Source of the DNA: Campylobacter jejuni
GTDB lineage: Bacteria; Campylobacterota; Campylobacteria; Campylobacterales; Campylobacteraceae
DNA length: 64,000 bases
NCBI GenBank assembly: GCA_014305285.1
Contig: JACRSG010000001.1
Location: 310,001 to 374,000, forward strand
Reading direction: 5' to 3'
Shown here: in pieces, positions 9,116-18,220 of the stretch
Layout: every line of letters begins with the position of its first letter
Numbering within the stretch: the stretch's first letter is position 1
Notes under the pieces: generated by a model
What the model was told of the DNA's origin: nothing
Databases searched by the model: none
What the model saw: only the letters and a program-made list of their open reading frames with translations
Program-made: the position numbers and the translations under genes

Positions 9116-12051
9116 TGCAAGCTTCATTTTATGAATACTTACAAAATCCAAAAATTTGTGAACTTCTGCTTTGTAAAGATGAAAAACAAGCAGATTTACT
9201 TGCTCAAGTTTCACGATTTAAAGGTTTAAAAACCTTTGTTTTGCCCGATTTTAGGGCACAGTTTGGAGATGATTTAAGGGCTTTTTCTAAAGAACTTTTT
9301 GATCTTTGTAAGATTTTAAATGCTTATCATAAAGAAGAAGAAAAAAAAATCCTTATTTCTCCTTTAAATACTGTTTTAAAAAAACTTCCCTCAAAAAAAC
9401 ATTTACAAAATTATCGTATTGATAAAAAACAAAATTTTGATTTGAAAATTTTTGAAGATGAAATTTCAAGATTGGGATATGAATTTGTAGATATAGTTCA
9501 GGATAAAGGTGAAATTTCAATTCGTGCGGATATTGTTGATATTTTTTGTATTAACGAAGAAAATCCTATTAGAATTTTACTTTTTGGTGAAGAGATTGAA
9601 AGCATAAGATATTTTGATTTGCAAAGTCAAAAATCTATTCCTAATGAATTAGATTGTTTTGAAATTTGTTCTTTTTTAAAATATTTTGATAAAGAAAATT
9701 ATGAAATTTTTAAGGAAAAATTAGAAGATTTTCAAAGCGATACTTTGATACACGATATTCATTCTTTAGGATTTTGGTGTATTGATGATTTTTTTGATTA
9801 TTTAGAGCTTGATTTTTTAGCTTGTGAAAAGTTTGATATTAACGAATACGGAAAAGATATAAGCTTTGTGAATGCAAAAACTTTACCTCAAGCTAAAAAA
9901 TTTAAAGAATTGCAAAGTTCTTACAATAAAGATTTTTTTGAATTTCATAAAAATAAAAAAATCACGCTTTTGGCTAAAAACGAAGCTTTACTTAAAGCTT
10001 TAGAGCTTGAAGATACTCAAAATATCCATTTTGTAAAAAGTGATTTAAGACTTAATCTTATTAGTTCTGAAGAGCTAATCATTTCTTTAAATCAAAAAGA
10101 AAAACAAAAAGCAAGAAAAAAAGCTAGTTTGATTATAGATGAGCTTAAAAATGGGGATTATATAGTACACGAAGATTATGGAGTGGGTAAATTTTTAGGT
10201 CTTGAGATGATAGTGGTAAGCGGGGCAAAAAAAGAGTTTGTTGCTATAGAATATCAAAATTCTGATAAGCTTTTATTGCCAGTGGAAAATCTTTATTTGA
10301 TTGATAAATATTTAGGCGTGAGTGGGTCTATTCCAAGTTTAGATAAACTAGGTAAAACAAGTTTTATTAAACTCAAAGAAAAGTTAAAAACTAAACTTTT
10401 AGCCATAGCTTCTGAAATTGTTATTATGGCGGCTAAAAGATCTTTGGTGCAAGCAAAAAAAATCACAGTGGATTTAAATAGACAAGCTGATTTTATAGCT
10501 AATGCGGGTTTTATTTATACAAGCGATCAAGATAAAGCCTGTCATGAAATTTTGCAAGATTTTCAAAGTGGAAAAGTTATGGATAGGCTTTTAAGCGGTG
10601 ATGTGGGTTTTGGAAAAACTGAAGTTGCTATGAATGCTATTTATCCTGTGGTTAAAAGCGGATTTTGTGCATTTTTATTTGCACCTACGACTTTGCTTTC
10701 CCATCAGCATTATAAAACCTTAAAAAAGCGTTTTGATCCTTTTGATATAGAAGTTTTTAAACTCGATCGTTTTACAAGTAGTGCAGAAAAAAAACAAGTT
10801 TTGCAAAATTTAAAAGAAAATAAAGCTTGTGTAGTTGTGGGAACTCATGCGCTTTTAAGTATAGAATGTGAAAATTTAGCTCTTGTTATTATCGATGAGG
10901 AGCATAAATTTGGGGTGAAGCAAAAAGAAAAGCTTAAAGAAATCACTCAAAATTCACATATTTTATCCATGTCAGCAACCCCTATACCAAGAAGTTTAAA
11001 TCAAGCTTTAAGTTCTATAAAATCTTATAGTGTTTTACAAACTCCACCAGAGGATAGAATGGATGTAAGAACCTTTATTAAAGAAAACGATGACGCACTT
11101 TTAAAAGAAGCTATAGCAAGAGAGTTAAGACGTGGAGGACAAATTTTTTATATTCATAATCATATCGCAAGCATAGAGCAGTGTAAAAAGCATTTATTAG
11201 AACTTTTTTCTACTTTACATATTTTGATTTTACATTCTAAGATTGATGCTAAGGTGCAAGAAGAAGAAATGTTAAAATTTGAAAATAAAGAATATGATTT
11301 GCTTTTAAGCACTTCTATCGTAGAAAGTGGGATTGATTTACCTAATGTAAATACCATTATAGTAGAAAAAAGCGATCGTTTTGGTATGGCTGATTTGCAC
11401 CAATTGCGTGGGCGTGTGGGAAGAAGTGATAAACAAGGCTATTGTTATTTTTTAATTGAAGATAAAAATGCTATCACAATAGATGCTCTAAAACGTCTTG
11501 TTTCTTTAGAAAGTAATTCTTTCTTAGGTGCAGGTTCTGTTTTGGCTTATCATGATCTTGAAATTCGTGGTGGTGGAAATCTATTAGGCGTGGATCAAAG
11601 TGGGCATATTGAGCAAATTGGATATAGTTTATATCTTAAAATGTTAGAAGATGAACTTAATGCTTTAAGTAAAAATGAAGTGGATCAAAAAGAAAATAAA
11701 CTTGATTTAAAACTCAATGTTAATGCCTTTTTAAATAGTGAACTCATCAGTGAAGATCGTCTAAGATTAGAACTTTATAGAAGACTTAGCAAGTGTGAGC
11801 AAGTTCATGAGGTTTATGAGATTGAAGGTGAAATTGAAGATCGCTTTGGAAAACTTGATGTTTATACTAAGCAATTTTTATCTTTGATTATTATTAAAAT
11901 TCTAGCTTTAAATAAATTTAAAAGCATTAGCAACTATGAGCAAAATATTCAATTTATTGCTTTAAATGATGAAAAAGAACTCATCAAGGCAAAAAGCAAA
12001 GACGATGATGATATTTTAGAGACAATTTTAACGCATTTAAGAAAGGTTTGA
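9115..12051 (+). CDS. mfd: Mfd, transcription-repair coupling factor
   Basis: Mfd is a DNA translocase that removes RNA polymerase stalled at lesions and recruits UvrA. In order: a UvrB-homology region, the RNA polymerase-interacting domain beginning GDYIVHEDYGVGKF (residues ~345-358), an SF2 helicase core with Walker A GDVGFGKTE at ~494, the DEEH box at ~594 and the QLRGRVGRS motif at ~763, then a C-terminal TRCF domain. The 978-residue length is shorter than the E. coli enzyme (1148) but usual for Campylobacterota. The start overlaps the ccmA stop by one base with no strong ribosome site visible, which suggests coupled translation. Confidence 0.97.
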   Translation: MQASFYEYLQNPKICELLLCKDEKQADLLAQVSRFKGLKTFVLPDFRAQFGDDLRAFSKELFDLCKILNAYHKEEEKKILISPLNTVLKKLPSKKHLQNYRIDKKQNFDLKIFEDEISRLGYEFVDIVQDKGEISIRADIVDIFCINEENPIRILLFGEEIESIRYFDLQSQKSIPNELDCFEICSFLKYFDKENYEIFKEKLEDFQSDTLIHDIHSLGFWCIDDFFDYLELDFLACEKFDINEYGKDISFVNAKTLPQAKKFKELQSSYNKDFFEFHKNKKITLLAKNEALLKALELEDTQNIHFVKSDLRLNLISSEELIISLNQKEKQKARKKASLIIDELKNGDYIVHEDYGVGKFLGLEMIVVSGAKKEFVAIEYQNSDKLLLPVENLYLIDKYLGVSGSIPSLDKLGKTSFIKLKEKLKTKLLAIASEIVIMAAKRSLVQAKKITVDLNRQADFIANAGFIYTSDQDKACHEILQDFQSGKVMDRLLSGDVGFGKTEVAMNAIYPVVKSGFCAFLFAPTTLLSHQHYKTLKKRFDPFDIEVFKLDRFTSSAEKKQVLQNLKENKACVVVGTHALLSIECENLALVIIDEEHKFGVKQKEKLKEITQNSHILSMSATPIPRSLNQALSSIKSYSVLQTPPEDRMDVRTFIKENDDALLKEAIARELRRGGQIFYIHNHIASIEQCKKHLLELFSTLHILILHSKIDAKVQEEEMLKFENKEYDLLLSTSIVESGIDLPNVNTIIVEKSDRFGMADLHQLRGRVGRSDKQGYCYFLIEDKNAITIDALKRLVSLESNSFLGAGSVLAYHDLEIRGGGNLLGVDQSGHIEQIGYSLYLKMLEDELNALSKNEVDQKENKLDLKLNVNAFLNSELISEDRLRLELYRRLSKCEQVHEVYEIEGEIEDRFGKLDVYTKQFLSLIIIKILALNKFKSISNYEQNIQFIALNDEKELIKAKSKDDDDILETILTHLRKV

Positions 12052-12053
12052 AA

Positions 12054-12815
12054 ATGGACTGGGATAAAACTTACGCAGCAATTTATAGAGCAAGAAAAGA
12101 TTATTTAAAGCCTATTTTTGAAATCGATCCTATCACTTTAAAAGATTTAGTAGGTATGGAAAGTCAAAAAAAAGCACTTTATGAAAATACTTTAAATTTC
12201 ATTCAAAACAAAGGAGCAAATCACGCACTTTTATGGGGATCTAAGGGTGCTGGAAAATCAAGTTTAATCAAGGCTATATTTAATGAATTTAAAGATCAGG
12301 GTTTAAGACTTGTCGAATTAAATAAAGAAGATTTATTTGCCTTAGCAGATATTATCGATGAAATCAGATTGGAAAATTTTAAATTCATACTTTTTTGCGA
12401 TGATTTTTCTTTTGAGAAGGGAGATGATAGTTATAAATTTCTAAAACCTTTACTTGAAGGAAGTATAGAAAAAGTTCCAAATAACGTAATTATTTATGCA
12501 AGTTCAAATCGTAGGCATTTATTAAGTGAAAGCATTGCTGATAATATTGATACACAAATTGCACATACAGAACTTCATTTAAGTGATGCTGCTGAAGAAA
12601 AATTAAGCTTGAGTGATAGATTTGGTTTGTGGTTAAGCTTTTATCAAGGAAATTTAGAAGAATATTTAAAGATGATAGATTTTTATTTTAAAGATTATTC
12701 TTGTGATAAAGAGTTTTTACATACTAAAGCTAAGGAATTTGCTACTTTAAGAGCAAGCAGAAGTGGTCGTACTGCAAAGCAATTTTATTTGGCTTTTAAG
12801 GAGAATTTTAAATGA
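12054..12815 (+). CDS. DUF815-family AAA ATPase
   Basis: A 253-residue predicted P-loop ATPase of the DUF815 group, whose cellular role is not known. Walker A is GSKGAGKSS (residues ~62-70) and the Walker B region is FILFCDDFSF near 117. The sensor-type stretch NVIIYASSNRRHLL follows. The ATG at 12054 is chosen (GAAAGG seven bases upstream) over a TTG two codons earlier. It overlaps neither of the functional neighbours' domains but its stop overlaps the glycosylase start (ATGA). The location between mfd and a DNA glycosylase hints at, but does not prove, a link to DNA maintenance. Confidence 0.82.
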   Translation: MDWDKTYAAIYRARKDYLKPIFEIDPITLKDLVGMESQKKALYENTLNFIQNKGANHALLWGSKGAGKSSLIKAIFNEFKDQGLRLVELNKEDLFALADIIDEIRLENFKFILFCDDFSFEKGDDSYKFLKPLLEGSIEKVPNNVIIYASSNRRHLLSESIADNIDTQIAHTELHLSDAAEEKLSLSDRFGLWLSFYQGNLEEYLKMIDFYFKDYSCDKEFLHTKAKEFATLRASRSGRTAKQFYLAFKENFK

Positions 12816-13498
12816 CTGGAGCACAAATTTTTGTTAAGCTTTTAAATTTGGATTTGAATTATCATGATTTTGATTGGCTTGAAAATCAAGGATTGAGTGA
12901 ATTTGAGCTTTTAATTTCTGTCATTTTAACTCAAAATACAAATTGGAAAAATGTCTTAAAAGCTTTAGAAAATTTAAAAAAAGAAAATATTGCAAGTTTA
13001 GAACAAATCAATGCTTTATCCAATTTAGAACTTGCGACTTTAATTAAGTCTAGTGGGTTTTATAATACCAAAGCCAAGCGTTTAAAAAATTTAGTAGAAA
13101 ATATTCTCAACGCTTATGAAAATTTAGAAAATTTTAAAACAAGTGTAAACAGAGAATGGCTTTTAAATATAAAAGGTTTAGGTTTTGAAAGTGTTGATAG
13201 TATTTTAAATTATCTTTGCAAAAGAGAGATTTTGGTTGTAGATAATTATAGCTTGCGTTTGGCTTTTCATTTGGGCTATGAGTTTGAAAATTATGAAGAA
13301 TTGAGAGAATTTTTTCAAAGTGGTATCGAAAATGAACAAGAAAGTTTGTGTGAAATTTTAGGGAAAAAATGCAAACTTTACAAACTGTATCAAATTTTCC
13401 ATGCTTTGATTGTAGCCTTTGCAAAACAGAGTTTTAAAGGACAAAAATTAAGCCTTAAAGGTGAGGAATGGATTAAAAAATTAAAGGAAGATTTATGA
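12812..13498 (+). CDS. HhH-GPD DNA glycosylase, MagIII (3-methyladenine) type
   Basis: A base-excision repair enzyme of the endonuclease III superfamily. The helix-hairpin-helix reads LLNIKGLGFESVDSIL (~113-128), followed by the catalytic aspartate in VVDNYS at residue 144. The four-cysteine iron-sulfur cluster of EndoIII is absent, and the sequence resembles the H. pylori 3-methyladenine glycosylase MagIII, which removes alkylated purines. The 228-residue length matches that group. AAGGAG lies nine bases before the ATG, and both ends overlap neighbours by four bases. An AlkA- or Nth-like specificity cannot be excluded from sequence alone. Confidence 0.8.
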   Translation: MTGAQIFVKLLNLDLNYHDFDWLENQGLSEFELLISVILTQNTNWKNVLKALENLKKENIASLEQINALSNLELATLIKSSGFYNTKAKRLKNLVENILNAYENLENFKTSVNREWLLNIKGLGFESVDSILNYLCKREILVVDNYSLRLAFHLGYEFENYEELREFFQSGIENEQESLCEILGKKCKLYKLYQIFHALIVAFAKQSFKGQKLSLKGEEWIKKLKEDL

Positions 13499-14307
13499 AA
13501 GCAAAAGGAAGCAAACTTATACCTGTTTTAACTATAGCAGGGAGTGATTGTAGTGGTGGAGCAGGGATACAAGCTGATCTTAAAACCTTTAGCGCACACA
13601 ATCTTTTTGGTATGAGTGTGGTTTTAAGCGTGGTGGCTGAAAATACTGCAAGGGTAATTTCTGTGCATGATATACCTACTCAAAGCGTCGATGAACAAAT
13701 GCTTGCTGTGTTTGAAGACATAGTGCCAAGGGCAACTAAAATTGGAATGATAGGATCTTGTGATTTAATGAGTTGTGTGGCTAGAAATCTAAGTGAGTTT
13801 AAACCTCAAAATGTAGTGATTGATCCTGTAATGTTTGCTAAAAACGGTTACGCTTTAATGCCGCAAGAAAATTGTGATTTTTTCAAACAAACCATAGTAA
13901 AATTTGCAGATATTCTTACACCCAATATACCTGAAGCAGAGTTTTTGTGTGGTTTTAAGATCGCTAATGAAGAGCAGATGATAAAGGCAGCTAAGCATTT
14001 ATGTAGCTTGGGAGCTAAGGCTGTTTTGCTTAAGGGTGGGCATAGTGAAGAAAATGCTAATGATGTGCTTTATGATGGAAAAGAAATTTATATTTTAAAA
14101 GGCGAACGTATAGAAACTAAAAATACTCACGGTACAGGTTGTACACTTTCTTCAGCTATTGCTAGTAATTTAGCCAAAGGGAAGGATTTATTTCATGCCG
14201 TCAGCGAAGCTAAAGAATATGTAAGAAATGCTATTTATTATTCACTCAATCTTGGAAAAGGTTGTGGTCCTACAAATCATTTTTTTAAGTTTTTAGATGA
14301 AAAATAA
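13495..14307 (+). CDS. thiD: ThiD, HMP/HMP-phosphate kinase
   Basis: ThiD phosphorylates hydroxymethylpyrimidine twice to give the pyrimidine half of thiamine. The ribokinase-fold hallmarks are visible: substrate motif AGSDCSGGAGIQADLKT at residues ~15-31, DPVM near 120, and the C-terminal anion hole and catalytic base in THGTGCTLS near 216. The 270-residue length is standard. ATG overlaps the glycosylase stop and the gene end overlaps thiE, so thiD and thiE form a coupled pair. No TPP riboswitch is visible upstream; expression probably depends on a promoter further up the mfd operon. Confidence 0.95.
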   Translation: MKAKGSKLIPVLTIAGSDCSGGAGIQADLKTFSAHNLFGMSVVLSVVAENTARVISVHDIPTQSVDEQMLAVFEDIVPRATKIGMIGSCDLMSCVARNLSEFKPQNVVIDPVMFAKNGYALMPQENCDFFKQTIVKFADILTPNIPEAEFLCGFKIANEEQMIKAAKHLCSLGAKAVLLKGGHSEENANDVLYDGKEIYILKGERIETKNTHGTGCTLSSAIASNLAKGKDLFHAVSEAKEYVRNAIYYSLNLGKGCGPTNHFFKFLDEK

Positions 14308-14929
14308 ATTAGATCTCAGTCTTTACCTAGTTGCTTCTAAGGGAAATAAAAGCGAGGAATGCTTTTTAAATACTTTAGAAAATGCTATAAAAGGTGGAGT
14401 AAGTATAATACAACTTCGTGAAAAAGAGCTTAATGCAAGAGAATTTTACAAACTAGGCTTAAAGGTGCAAAAACTTTGCAAGGCTTATAAAATACCTTTT
14501 TTGATTAATGATAGAGTGGATATAGCTTTAGCTTTAGATGCTGATGGAGTGCATTTAGGGCAGGAGGATTTAGAAGTAAGGCTAGCTAGAAAGCTTTTAG
14601 GAGATCAAAAAATCATAGGTTTAAGCCTTAAAAAGCTAGAACAACTTGAGTTTATACAAGGAGTAAATTATCTAGGTTGTGGAGCTATTAAAGCAACACC
14701 TACTAAAGAAAGTTCGCTTTTAAGCCTTGAGCTTTTAACTCAAATTTGCGATAAAAGTCCTATAGGGGTTGTAGCTATAGGAGGGATTGATAAAGAAGTG
14801 CTTGATGAATTAAGGGGTATAAATTTAAGTGGTGTGGCTGTGGTTAGGGCGATTATGGATGCTAAAGATGCTTTTTTGGCAGCTAAAGAGCTAAAGTGTA
14901 AAATCTATGAAAATTTATCTCTTAAATGA
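14297..14929 (+). CDS. thiE: ThiE, thiamine-phosphate synthase
   Basis: ThiE joins the pyrimidine diphosphate from ThiD with the thiazole phosphate from ThiG to form thiamine phosphate. The TIM-barrel motifs are present: IIQLREKEL near residue 38, NDRVDIALALDADGVHLGQED (as the DGVHLGQ phosphate/pyrimidine site near 80), and GVVAIGGID near 155. Length 210 fits the family. It overlaps thiD by 11 bases and hemD by 23 bases. A second, more divergent ThiE-like protein is encoded at 56605-57216; this copy has the complete motif set and is the likely main enzyme. Confidence 0.93.
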   Translation: MKNKLDLSLYLVASKGNKSEECFLNTLENAIKGGVSIIQLREKELNAREFYKLGLKVQKLCKAYKIPFLINDRVDIALALDADGVHLGQEDLEVRLARKLLGDQKIIGLSLKKLEQLEFIQGVNYLGCGAIKATPTKESSLLSLELLTQICDKSPIGVVAIGGIDKEVLDELRGINLSGVAVVRAIMDAKDAFLAAKELKCKIYENLSLK

Positions 14930-15536
14930 AACTCCTTTTGAAGGGGTGAAAAATCTTATTTTAAATGAGCTTGTTTTTTATGATTTTAGCGTGGATTTGG
15001 GTTTGTACGATGCTTTAATCTGCACTTCAAAAAATGCTTTAAAAGCCTTACAAAATGCAAAAATTACTTTAAATTTTAAGCTCAATTTATATGCTGTGGG
15101 ACACAGTACAGCTCAATATGCTAAAAATTTAGGCTTTAAAAAGATTAAAATTCCATCAAAGGCTTATGGAAAAGATCTTTTTCTTGAATTTAAAGAAGAA
15201 TTAAAAACGCAAAAATGTTTGTATTTAAGAGCTAAAAATATTGTTTCAACTTTAAATTTGGATCTTAAAAATGCGGGTGTGGATTTAGATGAAATGATTG
15301 TTTATGAAAATGTTTTTAAAAAAGGCGATAAAAATCTTACTCATCCTGCTATTTTTATATTCACCTCTCCTTTAAGTGTGGAAAATTTTTTAAAATTTTA
15401 TAGTTTAAAAGAACAAGATAAAGTTGTAGTTATAGGGCAAAGTACAGCAAAGAAGCTTTTAAATTTTAAAAATCTTTATATATGTGAAAATCAAAGTCTT
15501 TTAGAGTGTGTTAAGCTTGCTAAGACTTTGATTTAA
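14907..15536 (+). CDS. hemD: Uroporphyrinogen-III synthase
   Basis: HemD closes linear hydroxymethylbilane, inverting ring D, to give uroporphyrinogen III for heme. The family is poorly conserved; support comes from the two-domain alternating pattern, the segment ALICTSKNALKAL near residue 37, VYENVFKK near 133, IFTSPLSVENFL near 150, and VVIGQSTAKKL near 172, all typical of HemD. Length (209) is slightly short, as usual in Campylobacter. The start lies inside thiE. The stop TAA overlaps the stop of the convergent minus-strand gene (15533-15536), so both genes end within four shared bases without room for a separate terminator. Confidence 0.86.
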   Translation: MKIYLLNETPFEGVKNLILNELVFYDFSVDLGLYDALICTSKNALKALQNAKITLNFKLNLYAVGHSTAQYAKNLGFKKIKIPSKAYGKDLFLEFKEELKTQKCLYLRAKNIVSTLNLDLKNAGVDLDEMIVYENVFKKGDKNLTHPAIFIFTSPLSVENFLKFYSLKEQDKVVVIGQSTAKKLLNFKNLYICENQSLLECVKLAKTLI

Positions 15537-15985
15537 TTTTTTAAATTCCAAAAATTTTCTTTGGGATAAATGATAATGCTTTTTGTGAGTAAAATTTCAT
15601 CATTGACATTTTTATCACGATTTAAAGCAATGCTAATGTGGGCTATAATAACGCCATCTTTGTTTAAATTTGCATCGGGATTGAAGTTAGAAAATTTAAA
15701 ATTAATACATTGTGCAATAGGATAAAAATATTTTATTTTAATCAAAGTTTTTGCGTAGTTAAAAGATATATTATCTAAACATTCTTTATTTTCTTGCTTT
15801 GCTTGATATAAAAAATATTTAGAAAATTGTGTTGCATTGTGACTTAAAATTTGAGCTTGAAGGTAATGATAACTATCTTGGATTATTTTTGGTGTATAGC
15901 TGGATATGTTTAAGGTCAAGCTCATCCATAGGCTTATTAGCAATATTAAAAAAATTGTCCAAATTAAAACATAAGCTTTTTTCAT
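15533..15985 (-). CDS. Pseudopilin-like membrane protein (GspK/PilX-like)
   Basis: A 150-residue protein with one N-terminal hydrophobic helix (residues ~5-27) and a periplasmic domain. The start MKKA/YVLIW resembles a class III prepilin signal with Ala at -1, but the usual Glu at +5 is Trp. Loss of Glu5 is characteristic of GspK-type tip pseudopilins, although this protein is much shorter than GspK. It is the last of three consecutive small genes of the same type and overlaps its upstream neighbour by four bases. Together with ctsT it probably serves the Cts type II secretion/transformation machine. Two cysteines (54 and 99 approximately) could form a disulfide. Confidence 0.62.
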   Translation of the reverse strand: MKKAYVLIWTIFLILLISLWMSLTLNISSYTPKIIQDSYHYLQAQILSHNATQFSKYFLYQAKQENKECLDNISFNYAKTLIKIKYFYPIAQCINFKFSNFNPDANLNKDGVIIAHISIALNRDKNVNDEILLTKSIIIYPKENFWNLKN

Positions 15986-16644
15986 AGTAAAATTCTTTTT
16001 TCAAGACAATATTTTGTTTGTCTTTTTAGGCAAATTTTTAATTTATTATTTTGCAGGTTAAATGAGCTTATATTTTTAGAAATTAATCCTTGTTGGTTTA
16101 ATTGTTCATTAAATTTTGGCTTTATTTCATATGTAAGTTCTTCATTTTGTAATTTGATAACTAATTGAGCTTGCAAAGGAATAAAACTACCTGTAAAATT
16201 TGCAGATATGCCATTTTCCAAGATAGATATTTTTTCAATCTTATTTATTTTATAAGCGTAGCTAATATGTTCATTGTCGTTATACAAATCTTTTCTATTT
16301 TGGAGTTGGGTTTGAAAATCAGAATGAGGCGAATAAAGTGTATGATTATTTTCTAAAATAAGAGCAGAATTAATAAGATAAAGTTTATTATCTTTTAAGC
16401 TAATTAACTCATCTTTTAAAAGACATTTTAATGTATTTTGTGAAAATGTAATATTAATACAATTTTGTATTAATTTTTCTATTTTAAGCAAGTTTAAATG
16501 TGTTTGAGTGATAAGATTGTTTGTATGTAAAGCAGTGAAATTCAAATGATAAAAATCTATTAAAGGTTTTGAAAGTAAGCTAGTTATAAAAGTAAAAAGT
16601 ATTAGTGATATTATAAGTTCAAAAAGTGTAAAAGCTTTGCTCAT
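15982..16644 (-). CDS. Pseudopilin-like protein (GspJ-like)
   Basis: A 220-residue protein with a clear prepilin-like N-terminus: MSKA/FTLFELIISLIL, in which Ala is at -1 and Glu at +5 of the mature form, followed by a hydrophobic helix and a mostly beta-strand periplasmic domain. Such proteins are processed by a prepilin peptidase and assemble into a short pseudopilus. It is flanked by ctsT and another pseudopilin-like gene, with four-base overlaps at both ends, so the three are one translational unit. Size and position suggest a GspJ-like minor pseudopilin. Function in DNA uptake is inferred from the neighbour, not seen directly. Confidence 0.68.
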   Translation of the reverse strand: MSKAFTLFELIISLILFTFITSLLSKPLIDFYHLNFTALHTNNLITQTHLNLLKIEKLIQNCINITFSQNTLKCLLKDELISLKDNKLYLINSALILENNHTLYSPHSDFQTQLQNRKDLYNDNEHISYAYKINKIEKISILENGISANFTGSFIPLQAQLVIKLQNEELTYEIKPKFNEQLNQQGLISKNISSFNLQNNKLKICLKRQTKYCLEKRILL

Positions 16645-16943
16645 TCTTTAAAATAAACGCTATAATTTTGATCTTGAAAGTATAATTTTTGAAATTGAAA
16701 TATACCATCATTAATAAACTGCTCTTGCAAAACTATAGGTTTTAAAGTTGAAGTTTGAAGTATAATGGTTTTAAAAATAGGCTTTTCGTATAATTCTTCT
16801 TGAAGTTTATAGAGTCTTTCAAAAATATTTAAATTTTCATAGTTTTTGTAAAGTTGAGTATAGTAATAAAAAATGCCAATGAAAATCAAAGATATGATCA
16901 TTATAGCACTAATGCTTTCTATGAGTATAAAAGCTTTTTTCAT
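16641..16943 (-). CDS. ctsT: CtsT, pseudopilin-like transformation protein
   Basis: A 100-residue protein with the prepilin-like start MKKA/FILIESISAIM (Glu at +5) and a single membrane helix. Its position directly after proC matches ctsT of C. jejuni, one of the cts genes needed for natural transformation and related to type II secretion. It is probably an inner-membrane/periplasmic pseudopilin of the GspI class. The gene overlaps proC by four bases upstream and the next pseudopilin-like gene by four bases downstream. The symbol rests on my recollection of C. jejuni gene order plus the prepilin motif. Confidence 0.75.
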   Translation of the reverse strand: MKKAFILIESISAIMIISLIFIGIFYYYTQLYKNYENLNIFERLYKLQEELYEKPIFKTIILQTSTLKPIVLQEQFINDGIFQFQKLYFQDQNYSVYFKE

Positions 16944-17671
16944 TTACTACTGCTAGCATTTATGGCTTCAAAGAAACTTCCGCGAATTCCTTTTTGTTCG
17001 AGTATTTTTATGCCTTTTATCGTAACTCCGCCAGGAGAGCAAATATTTTCTTTGATAATAGCTGGATGTTCATGTTCTAGTAAAGTGCTAGAGCTTTTAA
17101 ATAAAGAGCACGTAAGATTAAGACTAAGTTCTTTTGACAACCCTTCATGAACTCCAGCATTAGCGATACTTTCTGCTATAAGTGCTAAAAAAGCAGGAGC
17201 ACAACCACTAATCGCCATAGCTGCATTCATTTGCATTTCATTATCTAATTTGTAAGCTGAGCCAAAAGTTTTTAAAATATCTAAAATTTCATTTTCAAAA
17301 TGAGAGTTTTTAAGTATATATGGTGTGGTTGAAGCTTTGTATTTAGCTGCTGTATTGGGCATTATTCTAACATAATTTTGAGCTTTGATGGTTTGTAATT
17401 TTTCAAAATCAACATTAGCTAAAACAGAGATTAAAATACGTGCTTGTCCTTTTAGTATTTGAGCAATATTTTCTAAAGCATAAGGTTTGAAAGCTAAAAT
17501 GACATCTTTACCTTCTATGTTAAAATCTTTGTAAAGTAAGGTTTTAAAGCCTTCTTTGGTGAGGGCTTGAAGCTTTTCTATACTTCTTCCCACTATACAA
17601 ATTTCATAATTATCTTTTAACCCATAAGCTAAGGCTGTTGCCATAGCTCCATTTGCAAGTATGTAGAGCAT
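16940..17671 (-). CDS. proC: Pyrroline-5-carboxylate reductase
   Basis: ProC reduces pyrroline-5-carboxylate to proline with NAD(P)H. The protein begins with a dinucleotide-binding segment (ILANGAMATALAYGL) in place of the more usual GxGxM loop, and ends with the family signature region: MNAAMAISGCAPAF near residue 148 and SPGGVTIKGI near 217. At 243 residues it is shorter than E. coli ProC (269) but the core is complete. The ATG shares one base with the fliW stop. It is the second gene of a minus-strand operon fliW-proC-pseudopilins; the functional link between these genes is not obvious. Confidence 0.92.
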   Translation of the reverse strand: MLYILANGAMATALAYGLKDNYEICIVGRSIEKLQALTKEGFKTLLYKDFNIEGKDVILAFKPYALENIAQILKGQARILISVLANVDFEKLQTIKAQNYVRIMPNTAAKYKASTTPYILKNSHFENEILDILKTFGSAYKLDNEMQMNAAMAISGCAPAFLALIAESIANAGVHEGLSKELSLNLTCSLFKSSSTLLEHEHPAIIKENICSPGGVTIKGIKILEQKGIRGSFFEAINASSSK

Positions 17672-18060
17672 TATTTTTTAATATAATTAGTAATTTGATC
17701 AGCTTGAAAAAAATCCGGATAATTAACTGTGTCTAGTATTACTTGCACCATAGTGTTATTATCAAGATTGATGACTATTGGGGCTAGAAAATTTACCGTA
17801 GATTCTTCAATGCTTTTTGCTATGGCTACTATATTAAAAATTTTCATATTAGATTCAGGTGTTAAAGAAAGAAGTTCTTGATAATAAGTTGGTATATCAA
17901 ATTCATAGTCAGGTCTAATTAAATAAGGATTAATTAAAACAAAAGAAAAGTCTTTACCATCAAGACTTTTAAGTCTTACAAATACTTCATCGATAGTTGA
18001 AAATTCCATATTTTTGGTTTCTTCAAAACCTAAGATAGGGCATTTAACAGCTAGAGTCAT
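17671..18060 (-). CDS. fliW: FliW, flagellin-binding assembly factor / CsrA antagonist
   Basis: FliW binds flagellin and, when flagellin is exported, sequesters the translational repressor CsrA, thereby coupling flagellin synthesis to filament assembly. The 129-residue protein has the typical start ([16 protein letters not shown]), the central [20 protein letters not shown] region and the C-terminal stretch [17 protein letters not shown] that define the family. GAGGAGAA lies just upstream of the ATG. It is first in the minus-strand operon and is divergent from the bamD-like gene across a 160-base AT-rich gap. Confidence 0.95.
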   Translation of the reverse strand: MTLAVKCPILGFEETKNMEFSTIDEVFVRLKSLDGKDFSFVLINPYLIRPDYEFDIPTYYQELLSLTPESNMKIFNIVAIAKSIEESTVNFLAPIVINLDNNTMVQVILDTVNYPDFFQADQITNYIKK

Positions 18061-18220
18061 GTTTTCTCCTCAAGTTATAATGTTTAATATTTTAACATAA
18101 AATAAGCAATAATCATTCCAAAATTTTAAATTATTTAATTAATTTTATTATAATTTTAGAAGAACATAATTATAAAATCGTTAAAATATAGATTTTCGAG
18201 AATATAAATCAAGGTGAAGT
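18061..18220. promoter_or_regulatory. Divergent promoter region fliW / bamD
   Basis: A 160-base, very AT-rich gap between the starts of two divergent operons. On the plus strand a TATAAT hexamer is seen at 18149-18154 and a weaker TAAAAT near 18183, either of which could be a sigma70 -10 box for the lipoprotein/lon operon. On the minus strand the region nearest fliW has AT-rich -10-like words but no clear single candidate. No sigma28 or sigma54 consensus was recognised in front of fliW. No coding potential is apparent. Confidence 0.5.
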
